The notes: a model not told the origin generated them from the letters alone. 64,000 nucleotides of DNA from Arthrobacter ulcerisalmonis (GCF_900609065.1 NZ_UXAU01000040.1:65766-129765); one strand, 5' to 3'; positions 42,680 to 53,412 are shown, numbered from the stretch's first letter. Made by a program: numbers and translations.

Positions 42680-42910
42680 TTGACCCGGCAATCACCGGTG
42701 AGCTTCCGGAAGAACACCTTCCCTGCCCCCGCGGCAAGGCAGGCCAGTAGACCCGGACGGGTATGCCCGTCATAGCAGTCATGAAGTGGCCACTGCCGAA
42801 GCGTCCTCCGGGGACGGGCGGCATTGGTAAGTGAGGTGGTACCGCGGTCATCGTGCAGTCCTTGGACAGTGTCTTTGGAGAGTACGCAATCCGTCCTCGC
42901 ATCCTGAACG
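42680..42910 (+). promoter_or_regulatory. T-box riboswitch upstream of ileS
   Basis: A T-box sequence AGGTGGTACCGCGG lies at 42834-42847. Upstream, ATC at 42691-42693 sits in CCGGCAATCACCGG, the short Stem I specifier loop with the Ile codon. GACGGGTATGCCCGTC at 42757-42772 is a further helix. The sequence ATCACCGGTGAGC-TTCCGGAAGAAC after the specifier matches the actinobacterial ultrashort-Stem-I class, in which uncharged tRNA-Ile frees the ribosome-binding site. No terminator follows, so control is probably translational. The rest of the 375-bp gap before ileS holds no gene. Confidence 0.85.
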
Positions 42911-42963
42911 GAACCGTCCGGCGCATGCCGGCAGTTCGCCCCGCTCACCCCAGGATGTTGAGA

Positions 42964-45900
42964 ATGACGAATTACCCCAAGGCCTCAGCCGCCGATCCCG
43001 CCCACCGCGCCGCTGGCGTGTCGGCCTCCGTGAAGTTCCCGGAGATCGAGGAGCGGATCCTCAAGTACTGGGACCAGGACGGCACCTTCCAGGCGAGCAT
43101 TGACGCGCGCAGCGCCGACCTGCCAGGCGGCAAGCCGGGGAGCAACGAATTCGTGTTCTACGACGGCCCGCCTTTCGCCAACGGCCTCCCGCATTACGGC
43201 CACCTGCTGACGGGGTACGCCAAGGACCTGGTGGGCCGCTACCAGACCCAGCGTGGCAAGCGCGTGGAGCGCCGCTTCGGCTGGGACACCCACGGGCTGC
43301 CCGCCGAACTCGAAGCCATGAAGCAGCTGGGCATGACGGACAAAACCCAGATCGAAGCCATGGGCATCGACAAGTTCAACGACGCCTGCCGCGCCTCCGT
43401 GATGAAGTACGCGGACGAGTGGAAGAGCTACGTCACCCGCCAGGCCCGCTGGGTGGACTTCGAGAACGACTACAAAACACTCAACGTCGAATACATGGAA
43501 TCGGTCCTCTGGGCCTTCAAGCAGTTGCACACCAAGGGCCTCACCTACAACGGCTACCGGGTCCTGCCGTACTGCTGGAAGGACGAAACGCCGCTGTCCA
43601 ACCACGAGTTGCGCATGGACGACGACGTCTACAAGAACCGGCAGGACCAGACCGTCACGGTGACGTTCCCCCTCCTCGGCGGGGATTCGGAACTGTCCAA
43701 GGCGCTCGACGGCGTCCAGGCCCTCGCCTGGACCACCACCCCCTGGACGCTGCCCACCAACGCCGCGCTCGCCGTCGGCCCTGCCATCACGTACGCCGTC
43801 CTGCCGGCCGGTCCTGCAGGCGTGAAGGCTGCAGCCCCGGACGCGCCCGTGACCGGCAGTTTCCTGCTGGCCGCGGATCTGGTGGGAGCCTACGCCAAGG
43901 ACCTGGGCTACGAGAGCTTCGAAGCCGCCCAGTACGCCGTGGTGGCCACCTACGTTGGCGCCGACCTGGCAGGGCTTGCCTACCAGCCGCTGTGGAACGA
44001 CTTCAGCGACACCGAAAAATACGGCACCGAAAACGCCTGGCAGATCCTCGTGGCGGACTACGTCACCACCACCGACGGCACCGGGATCGTCCACCAGGCT
44101 CCTGCCTACGGCGAAGACGACCAGAAGGTCTGCGAGGAAGCCGGCATCCCGGTGGTCCTCTCCGTCGACGAGGGCGCCAAGTTCCTGCCGCTGTTCCGTG
44201 GCGGTGACCTGGACACCATCGTGGGCCTGCAGGTATTTGAGGCGAACAAGCCCATCACCCAGGTGCTGCGCGCCCAGGGCCGGTTGGTCCGGCAGGCCAG
44301 CTACGAGCACAGCTACCCGCACTGCTGGCGGTGCCGCAACCCGCTGATCTACCGCGCTGTGTCCTCCTGGTACGTGGAGGTCACCCAGTTTAAGGACCGG
44401 ATGTCCGAGCTGAACCAGGAGATCAACTGGATCCCCGGCAACGTCAAGGATGGCCAGTTCGGTAAGTGGCTGGCCAACGCCCGCGACTGGTCCATCAGCC
44501 GCAACCGCTACTGGGGCAGCCCCATCCCGGTCTGGCAGTCCACCGATCCGGAGTACCCGCGGACCGACGTCTACGGTTCCCTCGCCGAGATCGAAGCCGA
44601 CTTTGGCCGGCTGCCGCTGAACAAGGAGGGCCAGGTTGACCTGCACCGGCCCTTCATCGACGAACTGACCCGGCCCAACCCCGACGATCCGCGCACCCCC
44701 GAACAGGGCCAGTCCGTCATGCGCCGGGTGGAGGATGTGCTGGACGTCTGGTTTGACTCCGGCTCCATGCCGTACGGCCAGGTGCACTATCCCTTCGAGA
44801 ACGAAGCCTGGTTCGACACCCACAACCCGGCCGACTTCATCGTGGAGTACATCGGCCAGACCCGCGGCTGGTTCTACATGCTGCATATCCTGTCCACAGC
44901 GCTCTTTGACCGGCCAGCGTTCCGCAACGTCATCAGCCACGGCATCGTGCTGGGCTCGGACGGACAGAAGATGTCCAAGAGCCTGCGCAACTACCCGGAC
45001 GTGTCCGAAGTTCTGGACCGCGACGGCTCCGACGCCATGCGCTGGTTCCTGATGTCCAGCCCCATCCTTCGCGGCGGCAACCTGGTGGTCACCGAACAAG
45101 GCATCCGCGACGGCGTCCGCCAGGTCATCCTGCCGCTCTGGAACGTCTACAGCTTCTTCACGCTCTACACGAATGCCGCTGGCGGGGGCACCGGCTACGA
45201 CGCGAAACTGCGCTACGACGGCTACGCCGACACCCTGGACCAGTACCTCCTGGCCAACACCGGCGACCTGGTGCGAGCCATGACGGTGCGGCTGGACGAG
45301 TACGACATCTCCGGTGCGTGCGATGAACTCCGCAGTTACCTCGACATGCTCACCAACTGGTACGTCCGCCGCAGCCGGCAACGCTTCTTCGACGAAGACC
45401 ACGACGCTTTTGACGCCCTTTACACCGCGTTGGAAACCGTGTCGCGGGCAGCTGCCTCGCTGCTGCCGCTGGTGTCCGAGGAGATCTGGCGGGGGCTCAC
45501 TGGGGGCCGTTCCGTGCACCTGGCCGACTGGCCCGACGCTGCCCTGTTCCCCGCCAACCCTGACCTGGTCACCGCCATGGACCGGGTCCAGCAGATCTGC
45601 TCCACCGGGTCCTCGTTGCGGAAGGCGGCAAACCTGCGCGTCCGGCTGCCCCTGCAAGAACTGACCGTGGTGGCACCCGGTGCAGATACGCTGTCCGGGT
45701 TTGCCGGCGTCGTCGCTGATGAACTGAACCTGCGCTCCGTCCGTCTCCTCGACGCGGCCACGGCCTCGCCGGAGGAGTTCGGTATCGAGCAGAAGCTGGT
45801 GGTGAACGCCCGCGCGGCGGGACCGCGCCTGGGCAAGAACGTCCAGGTGGCCATCAAGGGCTCAAAGTCCGGCGACTGGTCCGTGGATGACGCCGGACTG

Positions 45901-46287
45901 GTGGTGGCCGGCGGCCTGCCGCTGGAACCGCACGAATACACCCTGGAAACGGTGGTGGCAGCGTCCGACGGCGGCGAGGCGGCAACGTCAGCCGTGGCGG
46001 TTCTGCCCGGTGGCGGCTTCGTGGTCCTGAACACCGAGGTCACGCCGGAACTCGCCGCGGAAGGCCTGGCCCGGGACCTGGTGCGTGCCATCCAGCAGGC
46101 ACGTAAAGACGCCGGGCTGAACGTCAGCGACCGGATCCGGACCACCGTGTCCGCAGCGCAGGACGTGGTGGACGCCCTCCTGGCGAACGCCGACCTGGTC
46201 AAGGGAGAAACGCTCACTGTAGAACTGAGCGTGGAACCCGCAGACGTTGATGAACCCGCCGTCGTGGTGGCGAAGGTGGAGGTCTAG
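42964..46287 (+). CDS. ileS: Isoleucine-tRNA ligase
   Basis: 1107-residue class I synthetase; the long form of actinobacteria and eukaryote-like IleRS2 type. HIGH-type [15 protein letters not shown] near residue 73, CP1 editing domain about 200-420, and KMSKS-type [13 protein letters not shown] near 669. The C-terminal ~250 residues form the anticodon-binding and accessory domain, without the zinc-binding cysteine cluster of E. coli IleRS1. The ATG at 42964 is preferred because [12 protein letters not shown] begins the conserved region; an open frame extends upstream into the T-box. folC starts 3 bases on. Confidence 0.96.
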   Translation: MTNYPKASAADPAHRAAGVSASVKFPEIEERILKYWDQDGTFQASIDARSADLPGGKPGSNEFVFYDGPPFANGLPHYGHLLTGYAKDLVGRYQTQRGKRVERRFGWDTHGLPAELEAMKQLGMTDKTQIEAMGIDKFNDACRASVMKYADEWKSYVTRQARWVDFENDYKTLNVEYMESVLWAFKQLHTKGLTYNGYRVLPYCWKDETPLSNHELRMDDDVYKNRQDQTVTVTFPLLGGDSELSKALDGVQALAWTTTPWTLPTNAALAVGPAITYAVLPAGPAGVKAAAPDAPVTGSFLLAADLVGAYAKDLGYESFEAAQYAVVATYVGADLAGLAYQPLWNDFSDTEKYGTENAWQILVADYVTTTDGTGIVHQAPAYGEDDQKVCEEAGIPVVLSVDEGAKFLPLFRGGDLDTIVGLQVFEANKPITQVLRAQGRLVRQASYEHSYPHCWRCRNPLIYRAVSSWYVEVTQFKDRMSELNQEINWIPGNVKDGQFGKWLANARDWSISRNRYWGSPIPVWQSTDPEYPRTDVYGSLAEIEADFGRLPLNKEGQVDLHRPFIDELTRPNPDDPRTPEQGQSVMRRVEDVLDVWFDSGSMPYGQVHYPFENEAWFDTHNPADFIVEYIGQTRGWFYMLHILSTALFDRPAFRNVISHGIVLGSDGQKMSKSLRNYPDVSEVLDRDGSDAMRWFLMSSPILRGGNLVVTEQGIRDGVRQVILPLWNVYSFFTLYTNAAGGGTGYDAKLRYDGYADTLDQYLLANTGDLVRAMTVRLDEYDISGACDELRSYLDMLTNWYVRRSRQRFFDEDHDAFDALYTALETVSRAAASLLPLVSEEIWRGLTGGRSVHLADWPDAALFPANPDLVTAMDRVQQICSTGSSLRKAANLRVRLPLQELTVVAPGADTLSGFAGVVADELNLRSVRLLDAATASPEEFGIEQKLVVNARAAGPRLGKNVQVAIKGSKSGDWSVDDAGLVVAGGLPLEPHEYTLETVVAASDGGEAATSAVAVLPGGGFVVLNTEVTPELAAEGLARDLVRAIQQARKDAGLNVSDRIRTTVSAAQDVVDALLANADLVKGETLTVELSVEPADVDEPAVVVAKVEV

Positions 46288-46290
46288 GAC

Positions 46291-47649
46291 ATGACTGACG
46301 AATTTTCCGTGGAAAGCGTTTACGCCGAGTTGCTGGGCCGCGCGCCCGAAAACAAAATGGAACCCCGGCTTGCGCCGCTGTTCCGCGCCATGGACGTGTT
46401 GGGTGAGCCCAACAAGGCGTACCCGATCATCCACGTCACCGGCACCAACGGTAAGACGTCCACCGCGCGGATGATCGAATCGGTGCTCCGGTCTTACGGC
46501 TTGAGCACGGGCCGGTACACCAGTCCGCACCTGTCCAAGGTCACCGAGCGGATCAGCATCGACGGGCATCCCGTGTCCGACGAAACGTTTGTCCGCATCT
46601 GGGACGAGATTCGGCCCTACCTGGAAATGGTGGATGCCGAGCTTGTGGCAGACGGTGAACCCCGGCTGACGTACTTCGAGTGCCTCACGATTTTGGGTTT
46701 CGCTGTGTTCGCGGACCAGCCCGTCAATGTGGCGGTGATCGAAGTGGGCTTGGGTGGCATTACTGACGCCACCAACGTGGGCGACGGCCAGGTGTCTGTG
46801 ATCACCCCGATCTCGCTGGACCACACCGAGCTGCTCGGCGATACAACTGGTGACATCGCCCTGGAAAAGGCGGGCATCATCAAGCCCGGCGGCTACCTGA
46901 TCAGCGCAGCGCAGCCCCTTGATGCTGCCCAGGTCCTGTTGGAAAAGGCCCGCGAGACAGACGTTCCCTTCCGGTTTGAGGGCGTGGAGTTTGGCGTCGA
47001 AGACCTCACGGTCGCAGTCGGTGGCCAGATGGTCACTGTCCAAGGCATAGCTGGCCGCTACCCGGACCTGCTGGTTCCGCTGCACGGTGCGCACCAGGCG
47101 CAAAACGCAGCGGTGGCCATTGCCGCGTTGGAGGCCTTCTTCGGTGGCGAAAAGGAACTCGACTTCGAGCTCCTGCAGGAAGGCTTCGCAGCCGTCACCT
47201 CGCCCGGCCGCCTCGAAGTGGTCCGCACCGCACCGACCATCGTGGTGGACGCGGCCCACAACCCTGACGGCATCAAGGCCACCGCGGCCGCCCTGCACGA
47301 GGCCTTCACCTTCACCAGGCTGGTCCCCGTCATTGGTGTGCTCAAGGAAAAAGACGCCGAAGAAATCCTGCGCCAGCTCAAAGAATCCTTGGGCGGTGAG
47401 GTCGAGGAGTTCTGCTTTACGCAGTCCAACTCGCCACGGGCGGTGCCAGCCGCGGACCTTGCGGAGCTGGCCATCGAAATGGGCTTTGGCGAGGACAACG
47501 TCCACGTCGAAGAGAAGCTCGACGACGCCATCGAATGGGCGGTGGCACGGGCCGAAGCCAATGATGACCTCTCGGGTGCCGTCCTGGTGACGGGCTCCAT
47601 CACGCTTGTGGCTGAGGCCCGGATCCTGCTCGGAAAGACGGAGGCGTAG
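46291..47649 (+). CDS. folC: Folylpolyglutamate synthase / dihydrofolate synthase
   Basis: 452 residues. Mur-ligase fold: P-loop HVTGTNGKTSTARMIES near residue 48, folate-binding YTSPHLSKVTERISIDG near 72, and VVDAAHNPDGIKATAAAL near 317 in the C-terminal domain. Adds glutamate residues to folates in the cytoplasm. It starts 3 bases after ileS and precedes a DUF4233 gene by 2 bases, the typical actinobacterial order. Confidence 0.95.
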   Translation: MTDEFSVESVYAELLGRAPENKMEPRLAPLFRAMDVLGEPNKAYPIIHVTGTNGKTSTARMIESVLRSYGLSTGRYTSPHLSKVTERISIDGHPVSDETFVRIWDEIRPYLEMVDAELVADGEPRLTYFECLTILGFAVFADQPVNVAVIEVGLGGITDATNVGDGQVSVITPISLDHTELLGDTTGDIALEKAGIIKPGGYLISAAQPLDAAQVLLEKARETDVPFRFEGVEFGVEDLTVAVGGQMVTVQGIAGRYPDLLVPLHGAHQAQNAAVAIAALEAFFGGEKELDFELLQEGFAAVTSPGRLEVVRTAPTIVVDAAHNPDGIKATAAALHEAFTFTRLVPVIGVLKEKDAEEILRQLKESLGGEVEEFCFTQSNSPRAVPAADLAELAIEMGFGEDNVHVEEKLDDAIEWAVARAEANDDLSGAVLVTGSITLVAEARILLGKTEA

Positions 47650-47651
47650 GA

Positions 47652-48125
47652 ATGGCCAAGCTCACCAAAGCCCAGCGTGACTGGCGCCCAGGGATGCCCA
47701 AGAAACGCCGCTCCACCAAGGTGCTCTTTGCCTCCACGGTGTTGCTGCTCGAGGCCTTTGTGATGTTTTTCGCCACGCTGGTTGTTTTCGGGTTGCGGCG
47801 CGACGACTTCGCACCGGCCCTGATCCTCAGCGTGGGCATAGGCCTCAGCGTGGTGATGATCGTGGCGTGCGCTGTCTTGACCAAGCCGTGGGGAATCGGC
47901 CTGGGCTGGATCCTGCAGCTGGTGCTGATCCTGACAGGCATCTTCGAACCGGCCATGTTCCTGGTGGGGCTCCTCTTCGCCATCGCCTGGTGGTATGGCA
48001 TCCGCACCGGGATCCGGCTGGATCGTGAGGCCGCCCAGCGAGCCCGCGAGCAGGCCGAATGGGATGCCGCCCACCCCGATTCGCCGAGTGCTGCAGCGGG
48101 TCCTGGCCTGCCGCAGTCACCGTAG
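47652..48125 (+). CDS. DUF4233 membrane protein
   Basis: 157 residues with four hydrophobic segments between about 24 and 118 ([69 protein letters not shown]). A conserved basic head ([18 protein letters not shown]) precedes them, and a charged tail follows. DUF4233 proteins nearly always follow folC in actinobacteria, but their role is not known. Coupled to folC with a 2-base gap. Confidence 0.85.
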   Translation: MAKLTKAQRDWRPGMPKKRRSTKVLFASTVLLLEAFVMFFATLVVFGLRRDDFAPALILSVGIGLSVVMIVACAVLTKPWGIGLGWILQLVLILTGIFEPAMFLVGLLFAIAWWYGIRTGIRLDREAAQRAREQAEWDAAHPDSPSAAAGPGLPQSP

Positions 48126-48163
48126 ACTTAGTCCGAAAACCCCACCCCTACATTGGAGCAGTT

Positions 48164-48577
48164 GTGAGCATTGAGCGCACCCTCGTCCTGGTCAAGCCTG
48201 ACGGCGTTGCCCGTAACCTGACCGGCGCCATCGTTGCCCGGATTGAAGCCAAGGGCTACACCCTGGTGGAACTCAAAAAGGTTGCAGCCACCCGCGAGCT
48301 GTTGGAGCAGCACTACGAGGAGCACGTGGGCAAGCCGTTCTACGAGCCACTGGTGGAATTCATGCTCAGCGGCCACGTTGTGGCGGCCATTTTCGAGGGT
48401 CACCGTGTCATTGAGGGCTTCCGCTCACTCGCCGGCACCACCGATCCCACCACCGCCGCACCGGGCACCATCCGTGGCGACTTCGGCCGCGACTGGGGCC
48501 TGAAGGTCCAGCAGAACCTCGTCCACGGCTCCGACTCGCCGGAGTCAGCCGAGCGCGAGATCAACATCTGGTTCTAA
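48164..48577 (+). CDS. ndk: Nucleoside diphosphate kinase
   Basis: 137 residues from a GTG at 48164 (GAGCAGTT upstream). Transfers the gamma-phosphate between nucleotides through a phosphohistidine: [16 protein letters not shown] near 113-128 holds the catalytic His116. [16 protein letters not shown] near the start and GDFGRDWG- type blocks complete the family pattern. Last gene of the ileS-folC-DUF4233-ndk group. Confidence 0.96.
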   Translation: MSIERTLVLVKPDGVARNLTGAIVARIEAKGYTLVELKKVAATRELLEQHYEEHVGKPFYEPLVEFMLSGHVVAAIFEGHRVIEGFRSLAGTTDPTTAAPGTIRGDFGRDWGLKVQQNLVHGSDSPESAEREINIWF

Positions 48578-48592
48578 GCGGTCCAAACCCCA

Positions 48593-48647
48593 GCCGAGAC
48601 AGCTGAGGCCAATGTTCGACTCGAACATTGGCCTTGGCTGTCTCGGC
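48593..48647. terminator. Long hairpin between ndk and VKOR gene
   Basis: GCCGAGACAGC and GGCCAATGTTCGA on the left match GGCTGTCTCGGC and TCGAACATTGGCC on the right; perfect apart from a 2-3 base internal bulge. Shared by convergent ndk and the VKOR-family gene. Confidence 0.85.
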
Positions 48648-48674
48648 GGGCAGGTGTTTGGGAGAGTTACGGGC

Positions 48675-49343
48675 CTAGAAGCCCGAGGTCCCGGCGAAGA
48701 CCTGGATGAAGGCGAAGAAGATGGTGGCGATCACTGCCACGTAGAGCAGGGCGGTAGCGATCCAGCCGGAGTCGCCCACCACGCGGGTGGCCTTGGCCGG
48801 CAGCGGGATGACGCCGTGCACAACGTTCCGGACAGTGGTCCAGACGAACATCGGGATCATGGCCGCCCACACGATCATGCAGAACGGGCAAAGCACGTGG
48901 ATGTCGTAAAGCGCCTGCGACCACAGCCACACCACGAAGACGAAGCCCAGGGTCACGCCGGTCTGCAGACCTACCCAGAACCAGCGGCCAAACTGGGCCC
49001 CGGCCAGCAGCGCCATCCCCACGGTGATGACCACGGCGAACGCCACGATGCCAATGAACATGTTGGGGAAGCCAAACAGTGAGCTTTGCCAGGTCTTCAT
49101 TACCTCGCCGCAGGAGATCCAAGGGTTCACGTCGCAGACGGTGACGTGGTTGGGATCTTGCAGGACGGCGAGCTTTTCCAGGACCAGTGTGCCCGCCGCC
49201 AGCCAGCCGACGGTGCCCGTGATCACCAGCAGCCAGCCGAATGGCTTGGCCTGCGTCATGGTGGGAAGCGAGGACCCGGCCGATTGAGCCTGGGTTTCAC
49301 CTCCTTGGGCGGTGGTGGCGCTGAGGTGGCGGGTGCTTGGCAT
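48675..49343 (-). CDS. Vitamin K epoxide reductase family protein
   Basis: 222 residues from the ATG at 49343. Four or five transmembrane segments; first loop cysteines in VTVCDVNPWISCGEVMKTW near 69-78, and the redox pair in HVLCPFCMIVWAA near 149-152. Bacterial VKOR proteins reoxidise DsbA-type proteins and so support disulfide formation outside the membrane. No DsbA fusion or adjacent thioredoxin gene is seen here. The start is chosen at MPSTRHLSA since the upstream extension is out of character. Confidence 0.9.
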   Translation of the reverse strand: MPSTRHLSATTAQGGETQAQSAGSSLPTMTQAKPFGWLLVITGTVGWLAAGTLVLEKLAVLQDPNHVTVCDVNPWISCGEVMKTWQSSLFGFPNMFIGIVAFAVVITVGMALLAGAQFGRWFWVGLQTGVTLGFVFVVWLWSQALYDIHVLCPFCMIVWAAMIPMFVWTTVRNVVHGVIPLPAKATRVVGDSGWIATALLYVAVIATIFFAFIQVFAGTSGF

Positions 49344-49778
49344 GTGCGTTGCGTCCTTTTGCGTTGGGTGCGTCTTGGCAGATTCTAACGCTCGCTGCTG
49401 GATGAACAGTTCAGGAAAGGTTCGTAGCCAACCCTCCGCAGGGATTACCGCCCGGTATGAGAGAATGATCATGGCTGGAGGCCGATCCACATTCGGACTC
49501 CGGTCCGGTGTCTTGTTCCCAAGACCGCCAGTGATGCGCAGGGCACGCTTCGGGATGTTCCGAATCCGCCCGCGACGCCATTGGATGGCACCTGGTTGAT
49601 CGATAAGAGCAACGGGTTTTCAGAACACCTCACCGGCTTCCACGGGCTGCCGCACCCCACCGTCGGTGCGAACCTGGAGGTATCCCATCGACTTCTGTCA
49701 ACGCCTGCGGGTTTTGACAATATGTGCCCTACGGGTACCGGATGTGGCGGTAGGTCCGGGGCAGGAGTGGTTCCAAAT
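49344..49778. other. 435-bp gene-free region before rne
   Basis: Divergent region between the VKOR gene and the RNase E gene. TTGACA lies at 49715-49720, with no good -10 at standard spacing. The open frame of rne runs back to 49581, so a start earlier than 49779 is possible. I see no RNA family. Long 5' leaders are usual for RNase E genes. Confidence 0.5.
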
Positions 49779-52700
49779 ATGGACAATGAACAGGTACCGG
49801 CCGGCAACGAAGCAACAGCAGCAGACGCCGTTGCGGCCCCCAAGAAAGCGCCGCGTACGCGCCGCAAGGCTGTGGCCAAAGCCACGGATCTGGCGCCCGA
49901 CGCCGGAACCACAGACGCGCCCGTAACGGTCGCCGAAGAGCCAAAAGCGCCCGTCCGCCGGACCCGGGCAAAGAAAAAGGTGGACACCACCGAACCGCTG
50001 CCCGCCTTCGCCGACGCTGTTGCTGAGACCGCCGCCGTCGCTGAGACCGCCGTCGCCGAACCAGTCGATGCAGCGCCCGCCGCCACTGAGCCCGCCGCGC
50101 AGGTCGAGGCCGAGACCAAACCGGTCCGCCGCCGTCGGGTAGCCACCCGGAAGACGTCAGCTCCTGCGACCCAGCCCGCCGCCGTCGAGCCCTCTGCTGT
50201 CGAGCCAGCCGCCCTGCCCGCAGACGCCACCGAGCAGCTCGTCGAAGCTGCTGCTGCCACCCTCGCTGCCGTGGAGCCGAGAATTGCCGAGCCCGTGGTG
50301 GGCGAAGCCGTCCTTGCCGAGCCGGTGCTTGCCGAACCCGTCGTGGCCCCTGAAGCGCTGACCGCAGAAGTCTCCGCCGCCGCCCTGGACGTCGCACCCG
50401 TAGCAGAAACCCCCGCCGAAGTGGAAGAATCCCCCCTCAGCACCCCGCTGGCGGCCCCTGCCGCAGCCGAAACTGCTGGCCAGGACGCCGCTGACGCCCC
50501 CATGTCCCCCTTCGGTTCCCTCTTCCTAGAGCCCGGCGCCGCAAGTTCCGTGCTGTTCCAGGCGCCGGACCTGAGCACGGTGGTCCGTCCGGAACCTGTT
50601 GCTGATGACGCCGAGGACGACGCTGAGGATTCGGACCAGGACGACGCCGGCAACCGCAACCGCCGCCGCCGCAGCCGTGGCCGCCGGGGCCGTACCCGTT
50701 TCGATCGCGAGACAGACGAGTCCGCTGAGGGCGAGGACACCGACTCCGACGACGCTGACAACGACGGAGACAACGCCGGCCAGCTGAACGACGGCGTGAC
50801 GTCCCGCCGGCGTCGTCGCCGCCGCCGCGGCGACCAGGACCTCGAACTCACCGGCGGCGAGGACGACGATCCGCCCAACACGGTGACCCGCGTCCGGGCG
50901 CCGCGTGCCGCCTCCGAGCCCGTGGTCAACAACAGGGTGACCAGCGTCAAGGGCTCCACCCGGCTCGAAGCCAAGAAGCAGCGGCGCCGCGACTCCCGCG
51001 ATACCGGCCGCCGTCGTACCGTCATTACCGAGGCCGAATTCCTGGCCCGACGTGAATCGGTGGACCGGCAAATGATCGTCCGCCAGCGCGACGACAGAAT
51101 CCAGATCGGCGTCTTGGAAGACGGCGTTCTGGCCGAGCACTTCGTGTCCAAGACCCAGCAGGATTCCTTGATCGGCAACGTCTACCTGGGCAAGGTGCAG
51201 AACGTGCTGCCGTCTATGGAAGCTGCGTTTGTGGATATTGGGCGTGGCCGCAACGCCGTGCTTTACGCCGGTGAAGTCAACTGGGAAGCAGTGAACCTCG
51301 AAGGCAAGCAGCGCCGCATCGAGAACGCCTTGAAGTCCGGCGACACCGTCCTGGTCCAGGTGACCAAGGACCCCGTTGGCCACAAGGGTGCGCGCCTGAC
51401 CAGCCAGATCTCGCTGCCCGGCCGTTACCTGGTGTACGTCCCGGGCGGGTCCATGACCGGGATTTCGCGGAAGCTCCCCGACGTGGAGCGCAACCGCCTC
51501 AAGCGCATCCTGAAAGACCGCCTGCCTGAACAGGCCGGCGTGATCGTCCGGACCGCTGCGGAAGGCGCCTCGGAAGAGGAGCTCACGCACGACATCAACC
51601 GGCTCCGCGCCCAGTGGGATGGCATTGAAAGCCAGTCCACGTCCACCAAGATCCTGGCCCCTGAACTGCTCTACGGCGAACCCGACCTGACCATCAAGGT
51701 GGTCCGGGACGTCTTCAACGAGGATTTCTCCAAGCTGATCGTCTCCGGCGAAGAAGCGTGGGACACCATCGAGGCCTACGTGACCTACGTGGCTCCAGAC
51801 CTGGTGGGCCGGCTCGAAAAGTGGACCAAGGACCAGGACATTTTCGCCGCCTGGCGGATCGACGAGCAGATCCACAAGGCACTGGAGCGCAAGGTCTTCC
51901 TGCCCTCCGGCGGTTCGCTGGTCATCGACCGGACCGAAGCCATGACGGTGGTAGACGTCAACACCGGCAAGTTCACCGGCAGCGGCGGCAACCTCGAGGA
52001 AACCGTCACCAAGAACAACTTGGAAGCAGCCGAGGAAGTGGTCCGCCAGCTGCGGCTCCGCGACATTGGCGGCATCATCGTCATCGACTTCATCGACATG
52101 GTCCTGGAATCCAACCGTGACCTGGTCCTTCGCCGCATGGTGGAGTGCCTGGGCCGCGACCGGACCAAGCACCAGGTCGCTGAGGTCACCTCGTTGGGCC
52201 TGGTCCAGATGACGCGTAAACGGATGGGCACCGGCCTGCTGGAAGTCTTCGGCGAGCAGTGCGAGGCCTGTGCTGGCCGCGGCGTCGTGACCCACGATGA
52301 TCCCGTGGAGCACCGTCGGGCCAACAGCGTTGCCGCCGAACACCACGTGCAGCGGGTGGACAACCGCCAGGAACACCGCACCCCCAGCGAGCCCCGCATC
52401 GAGCGTCCCGACGCCCAGGCGGGTACCCGTCCGGAGCGCAAGCGTCGTCGTGGTCGCGGCGGCCAGCCGGTGGAGGTGGCCCCGCCAGCGCCAGTCCAGA
52501 CCCACACCGTCCACCCGGAGCCGGTTGATCCGGAACGCACCGCCAAGGCAGAAGCCACCCGCCTGGCGTTGGCCAACATCGCCGCAGCGGCACACGCGGC
52601 CCACGTCCACGACGATCAGGTAGCGGCCGCCCGGCTCGGCTCTGCCCCTGTGGGGACGCCGGCAGCACCGGTTGCGGATGCAACGCTGATGTCGCACCCC

Positions 52701-53213
52701 GAAGCGCACGACGCCGACGTACCCGCACGTCCGGGGACTGTCCTGACGTTTGGCGGCGAGGAAGTAGTCCTTCCGTTCGTTGATCATGCCGGCGAGGCGC
52801 CTGCTGCTCCTGCACTGTCGTTGGATCGGTTGGCTGAAGCATTTGCGCACCTCGGTGAGCCGGCAGCAGAGGTGGCTGTGGTGGTGGCGCCCGAAACGGT
52901 GGCCGCAGTTACCGCCGTCGTTGAGCCGGCCGCCGTCGTGCCCGCAGCTGCAGCTCCCGCTGTTGGTGCGCAGGCACAGGCTGCGGGATCGCAGGATGGA
53001 GCCCCTCAACGCCGGGTCCGGCGCCAGCGCAGCGCGAGCCGTGCCCAGGGCGCCGCAAATGAGACACAGGTGGAGCAGCACCAAAACGTGGCCACCGCCA
53101 GCTACGGGCACAGCCACGAAGCCAAGGCTCCCGAGCCGGCGGCGGTACCGGCTAGCAAGCCAGCCAACGAGCCCATCATCTTGGGCGTGGGGGTACCGGC
53201 TTCGGAGCTCTAG
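49779..53213 (+). CDS. rne: Ribonuclease E/G
   Basis: 1144 residues from the ATG at 49779, with AGGAG upstream. The N-terminal ~370 residues are low-complexity, Ala/Pro/Glu-rich then acidic/basic and disordered. The catalytic core follows: S1 domain (IGVLEDGVLAEHFVSKTQQ, NVYLGKVQNVLPSMEAAFVD), 5'-sensor/RNase H-like region and DNase I-like site VVDVNTGKFTGSGG with IIVIDFIDMV. The zinc link is CEACAGRG. The C-terminal ~300 residues are again disordered and would scaffold partner proteins. Processes rRNA and mRNA. Disordered regions on both sides of the core are the actinobacterial arrangement. Confidence 0.93.
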   Translation: MDNEQVPAGNEATAADAVAAPKKAPRTRRKAVAKATDLAPDAGTTDAPVTVAEEPKAPVRRTRAKKKVDTTEPLPAFADAVAETAAVAETAVAEPVDAAPAATEPAAQVEAETKPVRRRRVATRKTSAPATQPAAVEPSAVEPAALPADATEQLVEAAAATLAAVEPRIAEPVVGEAVLAEPVLAEPVVAPEALTAEVSAAALDVAPVAETPAEVEESPLSTPLAAPAAAETAGQDAADAPMSPFGSLFLEPGAASSVLFQAPDLSTVVRPEPVADDAEDDAEDSDQDDAGNRNRRRRSRGRRGRTRFDRETDESAEGEDTDSDDADNDGDNAGQLNDGVTSRRRRRRRRGDQDLELTGGEDDDPPNTVTRVRAPRAASEPVVNNRVTSVKGSTRLEAKKQRRRDSRDTGRRRTVITEAEFLARRESVDRQMIVRQRDDRIQIGVLEDGVLAEHFVSKTQQDSLIGNVYLGKVQNVLPSMEAAFVDIGRGRNAVLYAGEVNWEAVNLEGKQRRIENALKSGDTVLVQVTKDPVGHKGARLTSQISLPGRYLVYVPGGSMTGISRKLPDVERNRLKRILKDRLPEQAGVIVRTAAEGASEEELTHDINRLRAQWDGIESQSTSTKILAPELLYGEPDLTIKVVRDVFNEDFSKLIVSGEEAWDTIEAYVTYVAPDLVGRLEKWTKDQDIFAAWRIDEQIHKALERKVFLPSGGSLVIDRTEAMTVVDVNTGKFTGSGGNLEETVTKNNLEAAEEVVRQLRLRDIGGIIVIDFIDMVLESNRDLVLRRMVECLGRDRTKHQVAEVTSLGLVQMTRKRMGTGLLEVFGEQCEACAGRGVVTHDDPVEHRRANSVAAEHHVQRVDNRQEHRTPSEPRIERPDAQAGTRPERKRRRGRGGQPVEVAPPAPVQTHTVHPEPVDPERTAKAEATRLALANIAAAAHAAHVHDDQVAAARLGSAPVGTPAAPVADATLMSHPEAHDADVPARPGTVLTFGGEEVVLPFVDHAGEAPAAPALSLDRLAEAFAHLGEPAAEVAVVVAPETVAAVTAVVEPAAVVPAAAAPAVGAQAQAAGSQDGAPQRRVRRQRSASRAQGAANETQVEQHQNVATASYGHSHEAKAPEPAAVPASKPANEPIILGVGVPASEL

Positions 53214-53230
53214 GCCTCCCCAGCAGCGGA

Positions 53231-53271
53231 GAAGGCCCGGCACTTGCCCATCAGGGTAGCGCCGGGCCTTC
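53231..53271 (+). terminator. Terminator after rne
   Basis: GAAGGCCCGGC / GCCGGGCCTTC, 11-bp perfect outer stem with a short inner TGCCC/GGGTA stem. Weak U-run. Confidence 0.75.
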
Positions 53272-53329
53272 GGCTGTTAAATGACAGTCATCTTTACGTC
53301 CCCGGTTGCAGGCCCGCTAGGCTGAAACT

Positions 53330-53410
53330 TCGACACGGGGTGCCGCGCAGAGAGCCGGCTGAGATTCACACCCGTTGAACCTGTCCGGTTAGCACCGGCG
53401 AAGGGATGTC
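53330..53410 (+). promoter_or_regulatory. TPP riboswitch (THI element)
   Basis: ACGGGGTGCC, GGCTGAGA, ACCCGTTGAACCTG and GGTTAGCACCGGCG-AAGGGA occur in the order and spacing of the thiamine pyrophosphate aptamer. The GAAGGGA segment overlaps the ribosome-binding site of the ThiD-TenA gene, whose start is 3 bases on; TPP binding should therefore block translation. Confidence 0.95.
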
Positions 53411-53412
53411 TC

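Noticed and set aside
42985..45657. 890-codon open frame on the minus strand across ileS
   Set aside because: It is antisense to a clearly recognised synthetase gene in GC-rich DNA; the translation is low in normal residue order and has no recognisable domain.
49469..51178. 569-codon minus-strand frame opposite the start of rne
   Set aside because: Ser/Arg/Ala-rich product mirrors the low-complexity N-terminus of RNase E; an expected artefact of repetitive GC-rich codons.
50526..53243. 905-codon minus-strand frame opposite rne
   Set aside because: Antisense shadow of the conserved catalytic core of RNase E/G; no homolog-like pattern.
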